Shown here one piece after another: positions 52,568 to 64,000 of a DNA stretch of 64,000 nucleotides. How positions within the stretch are numbered: position 1 is the stretch's first letter; every line of letters begins with the position of its first letter. The stretch spans positions 9,482,007 through 9,546,006 of the forward strand of contig BSQZ01000004.1 in assembly GCA_033239005.1 (NCBI GenBank), given 5' to 3'. Source of the stretch: Lamellibrachia satsuma. Its lineage: Eukaryota > Annelida > Polychaeta > Sabellida > Siboglinidae. The translations under genes were made by a program, and so were the position numbers. The notes beneath the pieces were generated by a model that saw nothing but the letters and a program-made list of their open reading frames with translations, did not search any database and was not told the DNA's origin.

Positions 52568-54769
52568 AGCTGAAACTAAAGAGAAAACAAAAGAACAAGG
52601 CGATCAGAAAGAAATTTGATATAATTAAGTTACAGCAACCAGCTATTAAAGCCCAATTCTCACTGAAGTTACGCAACAAATATGATATATTACAAGACTA
52701 TGAAGAAACAGGCAACGAAGAAGTTGAGAAACAATGGCAAGACTTTGAGGATGCATACAAAGAAACAGCTCAAGAAGTACTGGGGTACAAAAAGAAAGGG
52801 CAAAAACCATGGATCAGCAAGGAGTCGTGGGAGTTAGTAGAAGAGAGAAAACGACTGAAGAACAACATCGAGCAGACAAAGTCAGACAGGATTAAGCAGA
52901 ATTACATGGATAAATATAGGTGTAAAGACAAAGAAGTGAAGAAGAGCATGAGACTAGACAAGAGGAAGTGGGTTGACCACCTTGCCATGGAAGCAGAGGA
53001 AGCAGCAAATAATGGAAAAATGAAAGAAGTGTATGCTATTACAAAAACCCTGAGTAATGACAAACGTAAGACAACAAATGCAGTGAAAGACAAAGGTGGA
53101 AACTTAATAACGGAAGGATTGGCCAGAAGGGAGCGATGGAAAGAACACTTTGAGGAAATCCTTAATAGACCTATACCTGATGACCCTGTAACAGATGTGG
53201 AGATAGATCCGATCATAAACGAAATCAGCACTGACCCAATAACAAAGGCAGAAATTAGAACAGCGCTAAGGAAGATGAAAAACGGGAAAGCAGGGGGCAA
53301 GGACGAAATTACAGCAGAATTATTAAAAGCAGACATGAATACAACAGTGAAATGGCTTGTTAAATTATTCAGAACATTTTGGGAACAAGAGAAAGTGCCG
53401 AAAACATGGAAGCAGGGACTGATAGTTAAAATACCGAAGAAAGGTGACCTGACAAAGTGCGGGAATTGGAGAGGAATTACTTTGACATCTGTTCCTAGTA
53501 AAGTATTCGGAAGAGTACTCATTGACAGAATAAGAGATGGAATTAACAGCAAATTGAGATACGAACAAGCAGGTTTCAGAAGTGGGAGAGGCGCAGTAGA
53601 GCAGATATTTATTTTACGAAATATTATAGAACAGGTAGTGGAATGGCAGGCAACTCTATACATCACGTTTGTGGATTTTGAAAAAGCATTTGACTCAGTG
53701 CACCGAGAGAGTCTATGGAAAATTATGGAGAGCTATGGAATTCCATGCAAGATAATCCACATGGTACAGATGTTGTACGAAGATAGTGAATGTACAGTGT
53801 TAGACGAAGGTGAGGAATCTGAGTGGTTCAAGGTCAAAACTGGAGTTAAACAAGGAGATGTAATGTCTGGATTTATCTTCTTGATAGTAGTGGACTGGAT
53901 AATGAGAAACACAACAGCGGGAAACAAAACAGGAATAAGATGGAACTTCACGTCAAAACTAGAGGACCTCGACTTTGCCGACGACATAGCACTCATGTCA
54001 TCATGCTACACACACATGCAAACAAAGACAAGACAACTGAATCAATTTGCAGCAAGGACAGGACTAAGAATAAATAAAAAGAAAACTCAAATATTGAGGA
54101 TAAACAGCAAGTGCGAAAACAGAATACTAATCGATGATCAAGAGCTAAAAGAAGTGGACAAATATAACTACCTTGGTGCGAACGTTAGTAAGCAAGGAGG
54201 AGGCGGCGATGACATTGTTAACAGAATTTGTAAAGCGAGGGTATCCTTCATGAAACTAAAGCAGATATGGAATTCAAATATATACACATTGAGATCGAAA
54301 TTGAGGCTTTTTAACACACTTGTTAAACCAGTGTTGTTGTATGGAAGTGAAATATGGAAAATTAACGAAGGAGACAACAGAAAGTTAGATACATTTTTTT
54401 TTCAAGTGTTTAAGACGAATCCTACAAATTCGATGGCCATACGTTGTATCAAATCGAGATATTCTGGCAAAAACAAAATCAAAGACAATCAGCACTGAGG
54501 TCAAAATAAAAAGATGGAAGTGGGTAGGACATATCCTACGAATGGAGAAAAACAGCAACTGTGACACTGCACTGACCTGGACGCCTGAAGGTAAAAGAAA
54601 GGTTGGACGACCAAAGACAACGTGGCGATCGACTATTGAGGGTGAAAGACGTATACTGGGGTGGAATAGCTGGAGCGAAGCCAGACGTGTAGCAGCTGAC
54701 AGAACAAGATGGAGGAGATTCACTTTGGCCTTATGGGCCACTGGGCCCGAAGAGGATAGGTAGGTAGGT
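52568..54769 (+). mobile_element. Second LINE family (I/Nimb- or RTE-like), 5'-truncated
   Basis: Bounded by a 10-bp target duplication AAAGTTTACA (52558-52567 and 54770-54779) and ending in a TAGGTAGGTAGG tail. It has lost the endonuclease region. It sits exactly between two copies of the CTTGTTAAAT-tailed LINE. Confidence 0.88.
52570..54753 (+). pseudogene. Reverse transcriptase ORF of the second LINE, one frameshift
   Basis: An open frame runs to 54498 with all reverse-transcriptase blocks: KMKNGKAGGKDEITAELLK, CGNWRGITL, QAGFRSGRGAVEQIF, the catalytic FVDFEKAFDSVHRE, GVKQGDVMSGFIF, and LDFADDIALMS with the catalytic Asp pair. Then comes YNYLGANVSKQGG and VLLYGSEIW. The frame is lost at a T8 run near 54393-54400 and resumes as RWKWVGHILRM, TPEGKRKVGRPKTTWRSTI to the stop at about 54761. 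Apart from this one break and the missing N-terminus it is intact, so the insertion is young. Clade assignment (I/Nimb versus RTE) is not settled. Confidence 0.85.
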
Positions 54770-54779
54770 AAAGTTTACA

Positions 54780-55265
54780 GGATGATCAAAGATCGAAGAG
54801 CAACCAAAATGATTCCAGAAATAAGAGACCTTAGTTATGAAAGTCGCTTATTACAATGTGGTTTGACCACACTAGAGACCAGGAGACTAAGAGGAGACCA
54901 AATAGAAGTATTTAAAATAATGAAAGGTTATGAGGATGTTGATAGGAATATGTTCTTCAAACTTAACGAAGGCAGTAGAACAAGAGGACACAAAGCAGTA
55001 TTAGTTAAGGAGCAGTGTAGGTTGGACATGAGAAAGTACTCTTTCTCACAGAGGGTGATAAATGAATGGAACAAACTACCAAATGATTGTGTTAATGCCA
55101 GTAGTGTGATTATGTTTAAAAATAGAATTGATAGATATTTGATAAAGGTGGGCTACACATAGATGAGAAAATTGTTGGACTCTCGATAAGCCAAAGGCTT
55201 CCTTGTCCACTTGCCATCTGGAACTTGTTGTTTGGGACGGCAATCTTGTTAAATCTTGTTAAATC
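54780..55265 (+). mobile_element. CR1/jockey-type LINE, 3' end copy
   Basis: An open frame 54782-55162 starts at RRATKMIPEIRDLSYE and ends with the family's C-terminus, about 75% similar to the other copies by eye. The same 3' UTR (CTCTCGATAAGCCAAAGGCT) and TTGTTAAATC tail follow. Confidence 0.87.
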
Positions 55266-55462
55266 TACTTGTTACAATTTTAAAGACTACGCGAAATTAC
55301 TGTATTGGCTATGCTCTAAAAATGATTTACTGCTATTTATATAATCTAAAAATCCTCTCGGTCACCCCATAAAAAGGCTTATTTGTACCAGTTTGTAGCG
55401 ACATCTAGTGACTGCGGACGGTATCCGAGACGTAACGCAGGAAGGCCAATCTCAACGCAACG
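55266..55462. other. Unrecognised spacer
   Basis: No feature recognised. Confidence 0.3.
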
Positions 55463-55687
55463 TTGGAATCCGTTGATTCTTCGAGTGATGAGACTATTTC
55501 CTGTTTAGAACATGTGGGTAGTGACATTGGGGAGTTTTATGCAGACCCCGAGCCCCCGACAGGTCCACAACCCTACACGCATGAGCCAGAGACTGTGTCT
55601 GTGCGTGTTGAGGATAAACATGTTCCGTCCGACGGCGACGGTGCAGACAGGCAGTCACACACGTCTGCTATAAACCATTTAGAATAA
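55463..55687 (+). CDS. Possible N-terminal fragment of a P2X7-like transposon-associated protein
   Basis: A 74-codon ORF, acidic at the start (SSSDETISCLEHVGSD), with GPQPYTHEPE resembling the (G)xxPYQFEP motif of a widespread group of invertebrate proteins labelled P2X purinoceptor 7-like. The cysteine-rich part expected after it is not found. It could be a decayed transposon gene or chance. Low confidence. Confidence 0.25.
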   Translation: MESVDSSSDETISCLEHVGSDIGEFYADPEPPTGPQPYTHEPETVSVRVEDKHVPSDGDGADRQSHTSAINHLE

Positions 55688-57531
55688 AACTAATACAAGC
55701 TGCTTGAATGTGGTGACAATTAATTTACGAGCAAGATAATAGTGTTGTTTTGGGCGATGATGAGTGACTGTTGACAACGTCAACAATGTTTATAATTTAT
55801 GAACTATGTAAGTCACAAATGTACAGAAGTTAGTATGAAGGGACTGTCACCAATATTATATGACAACATCTGCTACACCTGTTTCGTGTCTTCTTTACGT
55901 GGTTTCGGTCCGTATACGTAAGGCAAAGCATGTGTTCTTTTTGCAATGACGACCATTAAAATTGGCATTAACTGATGATTTAATATGCGATTATGTTTAA
56001 CTTGATGACGTCAACTTTACAACGCATCTCGTGGGGGGGGGAAACTTAGTCACCCATAATGTAGGTTATTCACTGAAAAAAATAATGTGCCCAAACCAAT
56101 GGGAGCATGGCCTAATGTCCCCTTAAATAAGCCACCAGAGGTCATTAAATATCAACTGACTTATCTCGAATTTGATTCTTGTCCGATTCCAGTATTCATT
56201 TTTAAAGAGAAAAGTGTTCCAATATATCCAAACGGTTTTCTTTGGTGTTTTTGTCACCTTGTCAATGTGGCTTCATCAGAATTAATGATGATGGCGCAGC
56301 AGTCAACCGAGATGAGGGAAACTACGAACTTCCACACGTCTATGATGACGTCATCCTTCCAGGACGTCACCGTCATCAGGACGAAGACACATTGACAAGA
56401 TGGCGAAAGCTCTGCAAGTAAACAACAAACTTTTGGATATGTTGAAAGACGTGTTTTATGAAAACGCACTATCCTGACAAATGTTCAATAAGGTATTACA
56501 AATGGCGCCAGTCTGTATAGATTGCGGAGTGGTCGTGCCAAGGTGGATGTCACAGACGAACAGCTGAAAGATGCCTCTTGTGAACAACACCTTGTTCATG
56601 TCATATTTGCAGACACCACGAATGGTTTGAAAAATCCTGGCAAACATTCAATGCCTCGTTTATTCGCACCGTCCGTCTGGTGCTGCCTGTGATACTTTAG
56701 GGATGGGTTTGGCCCTTCGGGGTGGCAAATTTACAGTTTGAAGAAACAATGGCCCCTATTCTGCAATGCAGAGGCCAGGGTTATTTCATTTCACACATTT
56801 ACACGTTCTGTAGTAAGGTTGTATCTTTATTTTATTACGTGAATAATAAGTTTACAGCTAAATACGCTGAGTGGGCCGTATATTGCGTGAGGTTGAGATG
56901 TTTTGTATGAATGTTATTTTTAATTAACCGAAATATTATAAATACTTATAAATCCAATGTTGCTACGTCTGCAGTGTCCCGTAAATATGTCGTTCAGTTA
57001 ACATGGGAATCGTTGTACAAGCAAAGAACTTGGATTTGGACGACCTGTATTTATCCTAAAGGTGTCGACACTTCATTGCTACTAGTTTTCCACCTTATGG
57101 ACAGATGAAGAACTGAACTGAAGACAGGTGAGTGTTCCGTTCGTATCATAATAATGAACTCTTACTACGTTGTCACCCAGCAGCTAAGTATTATTTTATC
57201 GTCAGATTTATGTATCCAGAAACGTCACCCGTTTTGTAAATGTGAATGTGCCAGCGTTTGTTATTGATTTGCTATTTTTAACTAGTTTTCCAAAACTTTA
57301 CTAGCTAAGAGAGTGAGTGACAGTGTCACTGTGTATATCACATAGACATACTATGGTCATAGACATAGATATCTAGACTAGTACAATCGAGCCACATAGT
57401 CCGATTGCCAGAGGGCGCCACATGACGGAGGCTAGTTATAATGGCGTCGAGTTTATGAGTCTTTGACCTTTGATGTATTTCAGCTGTCTGGTAAATTATG
57501 GATGTAGTTATTACTGGTGCATGTTCTGTTG
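55688..57531. other. Non-coding stretch with fragmentary ORFs
   Basis: Short frames at 56087-56395 and 56722-56910 have no recognised homology. A G9 run lies near 56033. No repeat family identified. Confidence 0.35.
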
Positions 57532-57593
57532 GCTATTTCTACCTATAAGTAGCAATTTCTACCTATAAGTAGCTATTTCTACCTATAAGTAGC
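57532..57593. repeat. 20-bp tandem repeat, three copies
   Basis: ATTTCTACCTATAAGTAGC repeated three times with small changes; CTACCTATAAGTAG is partly self-complementary. Confidence 0.9.
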
Positions 57594-58074
57594 GATTAAT
57601 TACACATTGTTTCCGTTTGTTTCTGTTTGCATAATCATCCATTTAAGTTAACAGTTTAAAGTAAGACAATGATTCATATATAATATATTAATTAACCCAG
57701 ACAGATGACATAAAGCAATAACACACACACGCACGCACGTACGTACGCACATAAGCATACACACATTTTGTTATTATTAATTATTGCGTGCAACTGTCAG
57801 TTAGTCTGCCCTGATGCATAGTGTGTATGCTTTTTTATAAATATAGTATATTGTTTTTATTTCATATTTCATTGGCAATACACATGTATGCGTAATTTTG
57901 ACAGCACATTGGTAGTAGACACAGACGAAAGAACGCCATGAAATATCGTAAATTACACATTTATTTCATATGAAATGTGTTAATTCAGACGTGTGGTTGG
58001 GTAGTATGTAGTTGGGTAATATGTGGTGAGGTGACATGTGGAAAGGTGACATCTGATAGGGTGAAATGTGGTAG
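57594..58074. other. AT-rich spacer
   Basis: Nothing recognised apart from an ACACACGCACGCACGTACGT tract near 57724 and short GTAGGTGAGGTGACATGTGG-like repeats near 58020. Confidence 0.35.
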
Positions 58075-58500
58075 GTATCTTTATGTAGCGTGTAGCCGAG
58101 AGAAGATACGACTTGGTACAATGACGCTCGATACAACTTGTAGCGTGTAGCCGAGAGAAGATACGACAAGATATAATGGCGCTCGAGACAACTTGAAGCG
58201 TGTAGCCGAGAGAAGATACGACTTCATACAATTGCGCTCGAGACAACTTGTAGCGTGTAGCCGAGAGAAGATACGACTTCATACAATGGCGCTCGAGACA
58301 ACTTGTAGCGTGTAGCCGAGAGAAGATACGACTTCATACAATTGCGCTCGAGACAACTTGTAGCGTGTAGCCGAGAGAAGATACGACAAGATACAATTGC
58401 ACTCGAGACAACTTGTAGCGTGTAGCCGAGAGAAGATACGACAAGATACAATGGCGCTCGAGACAATGTGTAGCGTGTATCCGAGAGAAGATACGACACT
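58075..58500. repeat. 55-bp satellite related to the 58-bp array at 41405
   Basis: About eight copies of a 55-bp unit containing TAGCGTGTAGCCGAGAGAAG, ATACGACTTCATACAAT and GCGCTCGAGACAACTTG. The same blocks in the same order make up the array downstream of gene A. Confidence 0.93.
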
Positions 58501-59107
58501 ATGCAAAATATTGATGGAATTACTTTACTTATTACATGTGAGTAACATTATTACCCGGTGCAGTAAGTTGATATTAAAAGATCCCAAGCTGAAGATATTT
58601 TATCTTTCTCTGCATACGTACACTTGCATGCATACATGACAAATATTGATCCATAAGTTTAATGGCCTCATAGGTCCACTTGGCTGCAAATTGCCAGTCC
58701 CAAATGTTTACTTAGAGAATTGCAGAAGCCAGGATTAGCCATCAACTTATCACCCTACCAGAGGACATTCTATTGTTTAGGCCTTCTCTCTAATTCACAG
58801 GTGCCTGAATGACCATGTTTTGGTACTTGGGGCGGATAATCTATGAACATATTTTTAAAAAGCGCCATAACGCCTAGTTCCTATCGCTTCCTAAAGCGGC
58901 GACATGAAGAGGATAGTACACGAACTAATTTGCATTAGTAAATATTGAACCATCGATAGTTATTGTCGATAGTACACTGAACTAACTATAGTAATGATAT
59001 TTGGAAAACAATTCAGCAGGGTTACTTGTGTCACTGATAAATAAAGTAAGTAAACATGTTATTCAACTATATTGCATAATTTTATTTATGTATCGACCTA
59101 ATATCAA
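58501..59107. other. Unrecognised spacer
   Basis: No gene or named repeat seen. Confidence 0.35.
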
Positions 59108-61401
59108 CATAGGCGGATCCAGAGGGGGGGTCCAGGGGGTCCGGACCCCCCTTTTTGAGTACCAAAAATCCATTGCAATTGCATGTCAACGCGGGACAAA
59201 GGCATTGCCAAGAAACAACACAAGCTCAAACGTGTAACTTACTACGTACACATTCTTTAGTAGCAGTCCGACGTTTTCAGACACTGATCTAGCACAGGCG
59301 ATATACATGGCGTCTAGTGGATCCGCAAAATTATTCATTATTCAGTTATAGCATTATCGGTGACGTCGTTCATAGATTCACTGCATACGCTCACCGAACG
59401 CACGTGTACACACACACACAATCTGCAGATTTCGCTCGATTGCGCTACGCAATCCTCGGATACTACTCGCAGATCCAGTAAATGTGCCCAACAGACGCAC
59501 TGGTTGTTTGATAAAAATCGTCTGCATCAGAAACAGTTGTATTTTGTGGACAACAACACTTGCCACTTCGAGGCCACATAGATGATTGGACAAGTACATC
59601 GTCCATCAGGGAAACTTCTGGGCAATTCTGGATATGATGGCCAAACGCGACGACACACTCCGAGAACATCTGACCGAAAGGAAGAATGCGCAGTATACAT
59701 CAAGAATTATCCATAATGAAGTGATTGATGCAGTAGCCGAATACATTAGAAAGGAAAATACACGAAGCCTTGAAGATGAAAATGCCTTCTTTTCTATCAT
59801 GGCAAATGATAGAAAATATCCACATGGTAACCAGGAGATTCTGTCAGTGTGCTTGAGGATGCTGGCTTGCTGTAAAGTCAAAGAGTTCTTTTTTGATTTA
59901 TGTACCTTGAGAGGGCAACGGGGGAAGCTATAACTCATGCTGTGATAGAGTGCCTGAAAGATCATAATGTTCTCAAGTTACACACTGTACAAATAATAAC
60001 GTGACTCAAATCATGTGTGCTAATATTATCACAATGGAAAACGCGACGAGTAGTGGAGCTTGATGTGTAATGATTAACATATCTGCTGATGAACAACCGT
60101 TACTAAAACACAGCTGATATAAATAGAGTTTCTAGTATCTAGTTGTTTCCAGCATCCGGCAACGTTCTATTAACTGACTATAGTCTTTATAATAATTATT
60201 GTGGTTAGAATTTCAAGCCTTTTGATATCTCATTCAACTAGTTAGCATTTTTAGAACTTTATCACCAAGCTGACCTCAGCGGTTCTTTAACGTCCCGAAT
60301 TGAGACTGGACCAACATTAACGTGATCTCCGAGTTACGAGGGATACACAGTCCACAATGTGGAGAGCCAGGTTTATACACAAAATCTACCGTATCCAGTT
60401 TGCGTCTTGAATTCAGAACTATGACATGAAAGGCGGATGTGCTAATCACTACATTTTTGGGTTTTGTAATATAGGTACACAACGTTAATTAGTTATTTCA
60501 TACTGTTCTTATTTCTATGGTGTATGTATTTCTATGATGCGTTTTAATTGACATGGCTCAAAGGTATCAGGAAACGTTTTAATCTACCAGTTTGCACTCA
60601 TTGTTGTTATATGGTACTACTACTACTACTTTTAGCAGAATGTCTCCTGATTCAAATTCAGACCATGAATCAAATGGTGCGTTTTATACAGAGTAATTCG
60701 CAACAACAGTTTGAATAGGCTCTATTGAGAGGGCAATCTAGACCTTCGGGGTACTGGTTCATATAATGTCTAAACGTTTAAATTACACCTTGTCTCTGTT
60801 CAAACTTGATGCCACAACTATCTGTAATATGAAACCTAGCTACTTTTATTATATTATTCAGAACCACTGTCAGAAGGGGCTGGATGAGAAACTATTAAAC
60901 ACAGTTTCCTTGGCAAAGGATGTGCTGAATAATATAGAGAATGCGTGTAGCACTTTTTTTAGTCAAAGACGTTTTTGTATCTTTGTGTGCAAAGATACTT
61001 CAATTGTAATTGAATTGTACACGTTATCGAACGAATAAATATGTATTTTTACTATTATAACACTACCGTGCCTCTAGTTTATAATAATGCCGATACCGAG
61101 TTAAGACGATTACGTGTTGTTTTAGTCAATTGTAGCATATAATTACTTTATCACAATTTTGTTTCTCAGCAAACCCGTATTAAAACGGGACACGGACGAT
61201 GGCCGTATTCCTCCCCAAAATCCGTATTGTATACGGAAAATTCGTAACATTCATACATTTCAAGTGTTTTGTCTAAAAAAGTTAAATGGGAAGGATACCC
61301 CACCCCCCAGGGTGGTAGGGGGTGTGGGAGGGGGTATCCTCCTTCGCCGCTTCATACATTACCTTGGACCCCCCTTTTTCTAAACCCTGGATCCGCCCCT
61401 G
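59108..61401 (+). mobile_element. hAT transposon with GGCGGATCCAG ends
   Basis: Left end CATAGGCGGATCCAGA, right end CCTGGATCCGCCCCTG; ATCAACA lies at both boundaries as a partial target duplication. Just inside each end is GGACCCCCCTTTTT. A transposase remnant is at 59586-59990. Between 60000 and 61260 no other clear coding block is seen, although 60766-61038 is an unrecognised 90-codon ORF. Confidence 0.7.
59586..59990 (+). pseudogene. hAT transposase fragment (DUF4371 / ZMYM1-like)
   Basis: The residues QGNFWAILDMMAKRDDTLRE, then NAQYTSRIIHNEVIDAVAEY, FFSIMANDRKY, and LSVCLRMLACCKVKEFFFD follow the conserved order of DUF4371 domains in ZMYM1-type hAT transposases (GNFW..L..., NEII......., FSI.AD, LS.CLRY....). 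Only this segment survives; the catalytic and dimerisation parts are missing or decayed. Confidence 0.75.
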
Positions 61402-61975
61402 ATCAACAATCATCGATTAAAGCACCTAGCGTCATTCATGGATTCAGTATTTTAATCAACTACCCCAAGGCTACACGATGGCGCCACCCATCAATTACGG
61501 TTATGAAACTATCGCAATAGTGTTGCAATAGCTATACAGCTATCGCGAAACTATAGCAGTAGTAAAACTAGACACCCCTACCAGCCATATTAGGGATGGA
61601 TCATTTAATTTCTGGGGGCATGTTGCATTAAAAAAATGTTTTTAACATTGATGTGGAAGCACGTGCGTACGGCTATCTACGCACATGACTGTCCACCTTT
61701 AAGTCATCCTTGTCAAGCGTGGTCAAAGTAACTCACTAAATATCTGACAATTCTCGGCTCGCTATTCTTGTCGACAGTTTGGGTCTGTTCGTTGCTCTTC
61801 GTGTTTGGAGTTGGAAAAACCTTATGGATGAATGTCCTTTGTGTCTGATCGCGACAAGTTTAGGTCAGTCTGAATTGTGCGGAGTAGTGTCCAGGGTGAA
61901 GGCAGTCAAAGCCCAACTTCATGTCCCTCGCTGTGTTTATTTTACCAAACAGAGCTCGACCTTTAAATTATTAAA
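61402..61975. other. Unrecognised spacer
   Basis: A short hydrophobic frame near 61745-61840 (YLTILGSLFLSTVWVC...) is interrupted by stops and not assigned. Confidence 0.3.
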
Positions 61976-62437
61976 TTGATTGCAATCGAACAACTTGTGT
62001 TCCTGATGAAAAAGAGGACAAGTATTGCAATGCTCGGGCACGGTGGGTATGCTGTAGCTGTAGCTGTAGCTGTTGCTGTAGCTGTTGCTGTAGCTGTAGC
62101 TCGCACCATTCCCTCTCTTGCTAATGTTGACATCTCCCTGGCGTCGGACAGGTTGTCTCTTTTCACGTGGAGTATAGATCAGTTCGCCTTACACGTGGTC
62201 ATTGATCTAAGTAGCTGCCTCTTCTACTGGCGATACTACTCTCCATACACGCCGAAACACGAAATCTTTTTTGTCGACGGCACCTCATTTAGCCACTTGG
62301 AATACAAGTACATTGGAAAGCTTTCAACAAAGTTGATAATTTCTCTCCGAGAACTGATCTCAGCCCGTCGCTTGGAGAGAATCAACGCAATTTCTGAGCT
62401 GATCGGCAAATTCTTTTTAACCCTTCGTAATCTTTAG
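61976..62437 (+). CDS. Unrecognised 153-codon ORF with an Ala-Val repeat
   Basis: The frame includes AVAVAVAVAV from a GCTGTA hexanucleotide repeat (62049-62101), then a non-repetitive stretch of about 110 codons with HEIFFVDGTSFSHLEY and LISARRLERINAISELIGK. No family is recognised. The ORF could be chance or a fragment of an old transposon gene. Nothing upstream resembles a promoter. Confidence 0.2.
   Translation: MIAIEQLVFLMKKRTSIAMLGHGGYAVAVAVAVAVAVAVAVARTIPSLANVDISLASDRLSLFTWSIDQFALHVVIDLSSCLFYWRYYSPYTPKHEIFFVDGTSFSHLEYKYIGKLSTKLIISLRELISARRLERINAISELIGKFFLTLRNL
62049..62101. repeat. (GCTGTA)n hexanucleotide repeat
   Basis: About nine GCTGTA/GCTGTT units. Confidence 0.95.
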
Positions 62438-62547
62438 GAGACATTGTCTATGTATGATGCGTCATCGAGCGACGCTATAACCCTGCAATTGGTTCGTCTA
62501 TGGATCGAATCGGCCATGTATCAGTCCGACGGATGGGTGGGTCGTCC

Positions 62548-63692
62548 TTTCAGAAAGCTTTTGACAAAGTGCCACGTCAGAGATTACTACTTAAATTAAA
62601 AGCCCATGGTATCGGGGATAGCATAACTGGCTGGATAGAACAATGGCTGACTGACAGAAGACAACGAGTTGTAGTAGATGGAGAAGTTTCAAATTGGATC
62701 AAGGATCAGTATTAGGACCTATATTATTCTTAATTTATATCAATGACTTGGACGACAGTATAACAAGTAACGTACTGAAATTTGCGGATGACACAAAACT
62801 GTTTAGAAAGGTTAATACTGATGGTGATAAACAACATTTACAAAACGATCTAGACAGATTAGTGAAATGGTCTGAGAAATGGCAGATGCTGTTCAATTTT
62901 GGGAAATGTAAATGCCTACATACAGGACATGGGAACTTGAATGTAAACTATAAAATGGGAGATACTGTTCTGGGTACTACTGTAAAAGAAAAGGACTTAG
63001 GAGTTACAATAAGCGCTGATATGAAAGTTTCAGAGCAGTGTGGTATTGCAGCTTCAAAGGGTAATCAAATTCTTGGATTGATTAGAAGAAACATAACATA
63101 CAAGGGAAAAAAGTTAATTATACCTCTTTATAAAGCAATAGTTAGACCTCATTTAGAATACTGTATACAAGCATGGAGACCATATCGTAAGAAGGATATA
63201 GATACGCTTGAACGCATACAAAGGAGAGCAACTAAAATGATTCCAGAACTTAGAGACTTTAGTTATGAAGAACGCCTGAAAGAATGTGGTTTAACAACTC
63301 TAGAGACAAGGAGGTTAAGAGGAGATCAGATTGAAGTTTTTAAGATATTGAATGGGTATGAAAATATTGATAGAAATATGTTTTTCTCACTCAAGAAGGA
63401 TAGCAGAACTAGAGGACATGAGGTAAAATTTGTAAAGGATCAATGTAGATTGGACATCAGGAAGCACTCGTTCTCACAGAGGACAATAAATGAATGGAAC
63501 AAATTGTGTACAGATTGTGTAACTGCTAGCAGCGTGAATATGTTTAAAAACAAGGTAGACACATATCTCAGGAGGGCGAGTTATAAGTAGGTGAACATTG
63601 TTGGACTCTCGATAAGCCAATGGCTTCCTTGTCCACTTGCCATCTGGGCCTTTGGCTTGGATGGCAAATCTTGTTAAATCTTGTTATATCGA
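62548..63692 (+). mobile_element. CR1/jockey-type LINE, youngest copy, 5'-truncated
   Basis: Begins within block A of the reverse transcriptase (FQKAFDKVPRQRLLLKLKAH). A deletion of about 25 bp near 62698 removes SGVPQG and shifts frame. It is then open for 298 codons (62694-63590) through FADDTKLFRKV and KWSEKWQMLFNFG to the C-terminus. The 3' UTR and CTTGTTAAAT tail follow. GGGTGGGT(C/T)GTCC occurs just before the 5' end (62535-62547) and at 63714-63726, a possible imperfect target duplication displaced from the tail. Confidence 0.88.
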
Positions 63693-64000
63693 GTCAGTCA
63701 CTCACATGGGGTTGGGTGGGTTGTCCGTGGATCGAGTCGGTTACTAATCAGCTTGCAGATAGAGCGTAGACCTTTCTATCACCAATCTAGCTGCCATTGT
63801 ACTGCTATTCTCCTATTCACAACGCTAGGTGTCTCAGTTATGATACTCAGCGCCTCCTGTCGGACTACTTCGTGAGCAGATCTCTTGTCTACATCACTTC
63901 GCCCTTCTTCAGCTTCGTAAACTTCAGTCTCAGCATTGGCTATAGCAATGTCACTATGTAACATGGGTGTCACCGTGTTTGTTTGCATGACAGATCGTAT
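63693..64000. other. Right-hand edge, nothing recognised
   Basis: GGATCGAGTCGG near 63729 resembles GGATCGAATCGG near 62502, on the other side of the LINE. No gene recognised. Confidence 0.35.

Noticed and set aside
56722..57108. Two consecutive short ORFs as a possible gene
   Set aside because: Hydrophobic and low-complexity translations without recognisable motifs, splice sites or homologous blocks.

Overview
The window looks like a eukaryotic chromosome fragment from a marine invertebrate, probably a lophotrochozoan and possibly a gastropod mollusc; the lineage is an inference. Evidence for a eukaryote: coding sequence is split into short exons by consensus GT-AG introns, non-LTR retrotransposons and hAT DNA transposons are abundant, a tRNA-headed SINE occurs several times, and about a third of the window is satellite, minisatellite or (TA)n DNA. 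No prokaryotic gene, operon or CRISPR array is present.

The main result is a head-to-tail pair of eight-exon genes on the minus strand. Paralogue A has its start codon at 50463 and stop at 41778 (418 aa). Paralogue B has its start at 36925 and stop at 17946 (458 aa). I assembled both by hand from splice sites. The intron phases are the same at all seven junctions (1,0,0,2,1,0,2), exons 2 (206 nt) and 7 (92 nt) have the same length in both, and both joined lengths (1257 and 1377 nt) are divisible by three with no internal stop. Each protein reads: N-terminal death domain; a ubiquitin-fold domain resembling the Raf-type Ras-binding domain, whose last strand is a 33/36-nt microexon; a linker with tyrosine motifs (ITAM-like in B, YxN-type in A); and a C-terminal SH2 domain in which both copies have Thr where the phosphotyrosine-binding Arg normally sits. 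This looks like a signalling adaptor. I do not recognise a named protein with this domain order.

Layout: 1-539 unrecognised; 540-8712 a 23-bp satellite with higher-order structure; 8713-17940 mostly unrecognised DNA with a SINE, a 48-bp minisatellite open in all six frames, an L2-like LINE end, and 18-bp and 42-bp arrays; 17946-36925 gene B, with introns filled by a ZBED-like hAT, a LINE, a 4.5-kb 25-bp array, a 23-bp array carrying UGCAUG in every transcribed unit, and (TA)n tracts; 36926-41777 intergenic, with repeats and a 105-bp perfect duplication; 41778-50463 gene A; 50464-55265 a nested cluster of LINE copies; 55266-64000 mostly unrecognised, with a second hAT, a satellite related to one in gene A's 3' flank, and another LINE copy.

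A recurrent pattern is that minisatellites and (TA)n tracts sit within about 10-110 bp of splice sites of both genes. One array is made of repeated copies of a 5' splice site. Exon boundaries rest on phase agreement, paralogue similarity and splice consensus; no transcript data were available.
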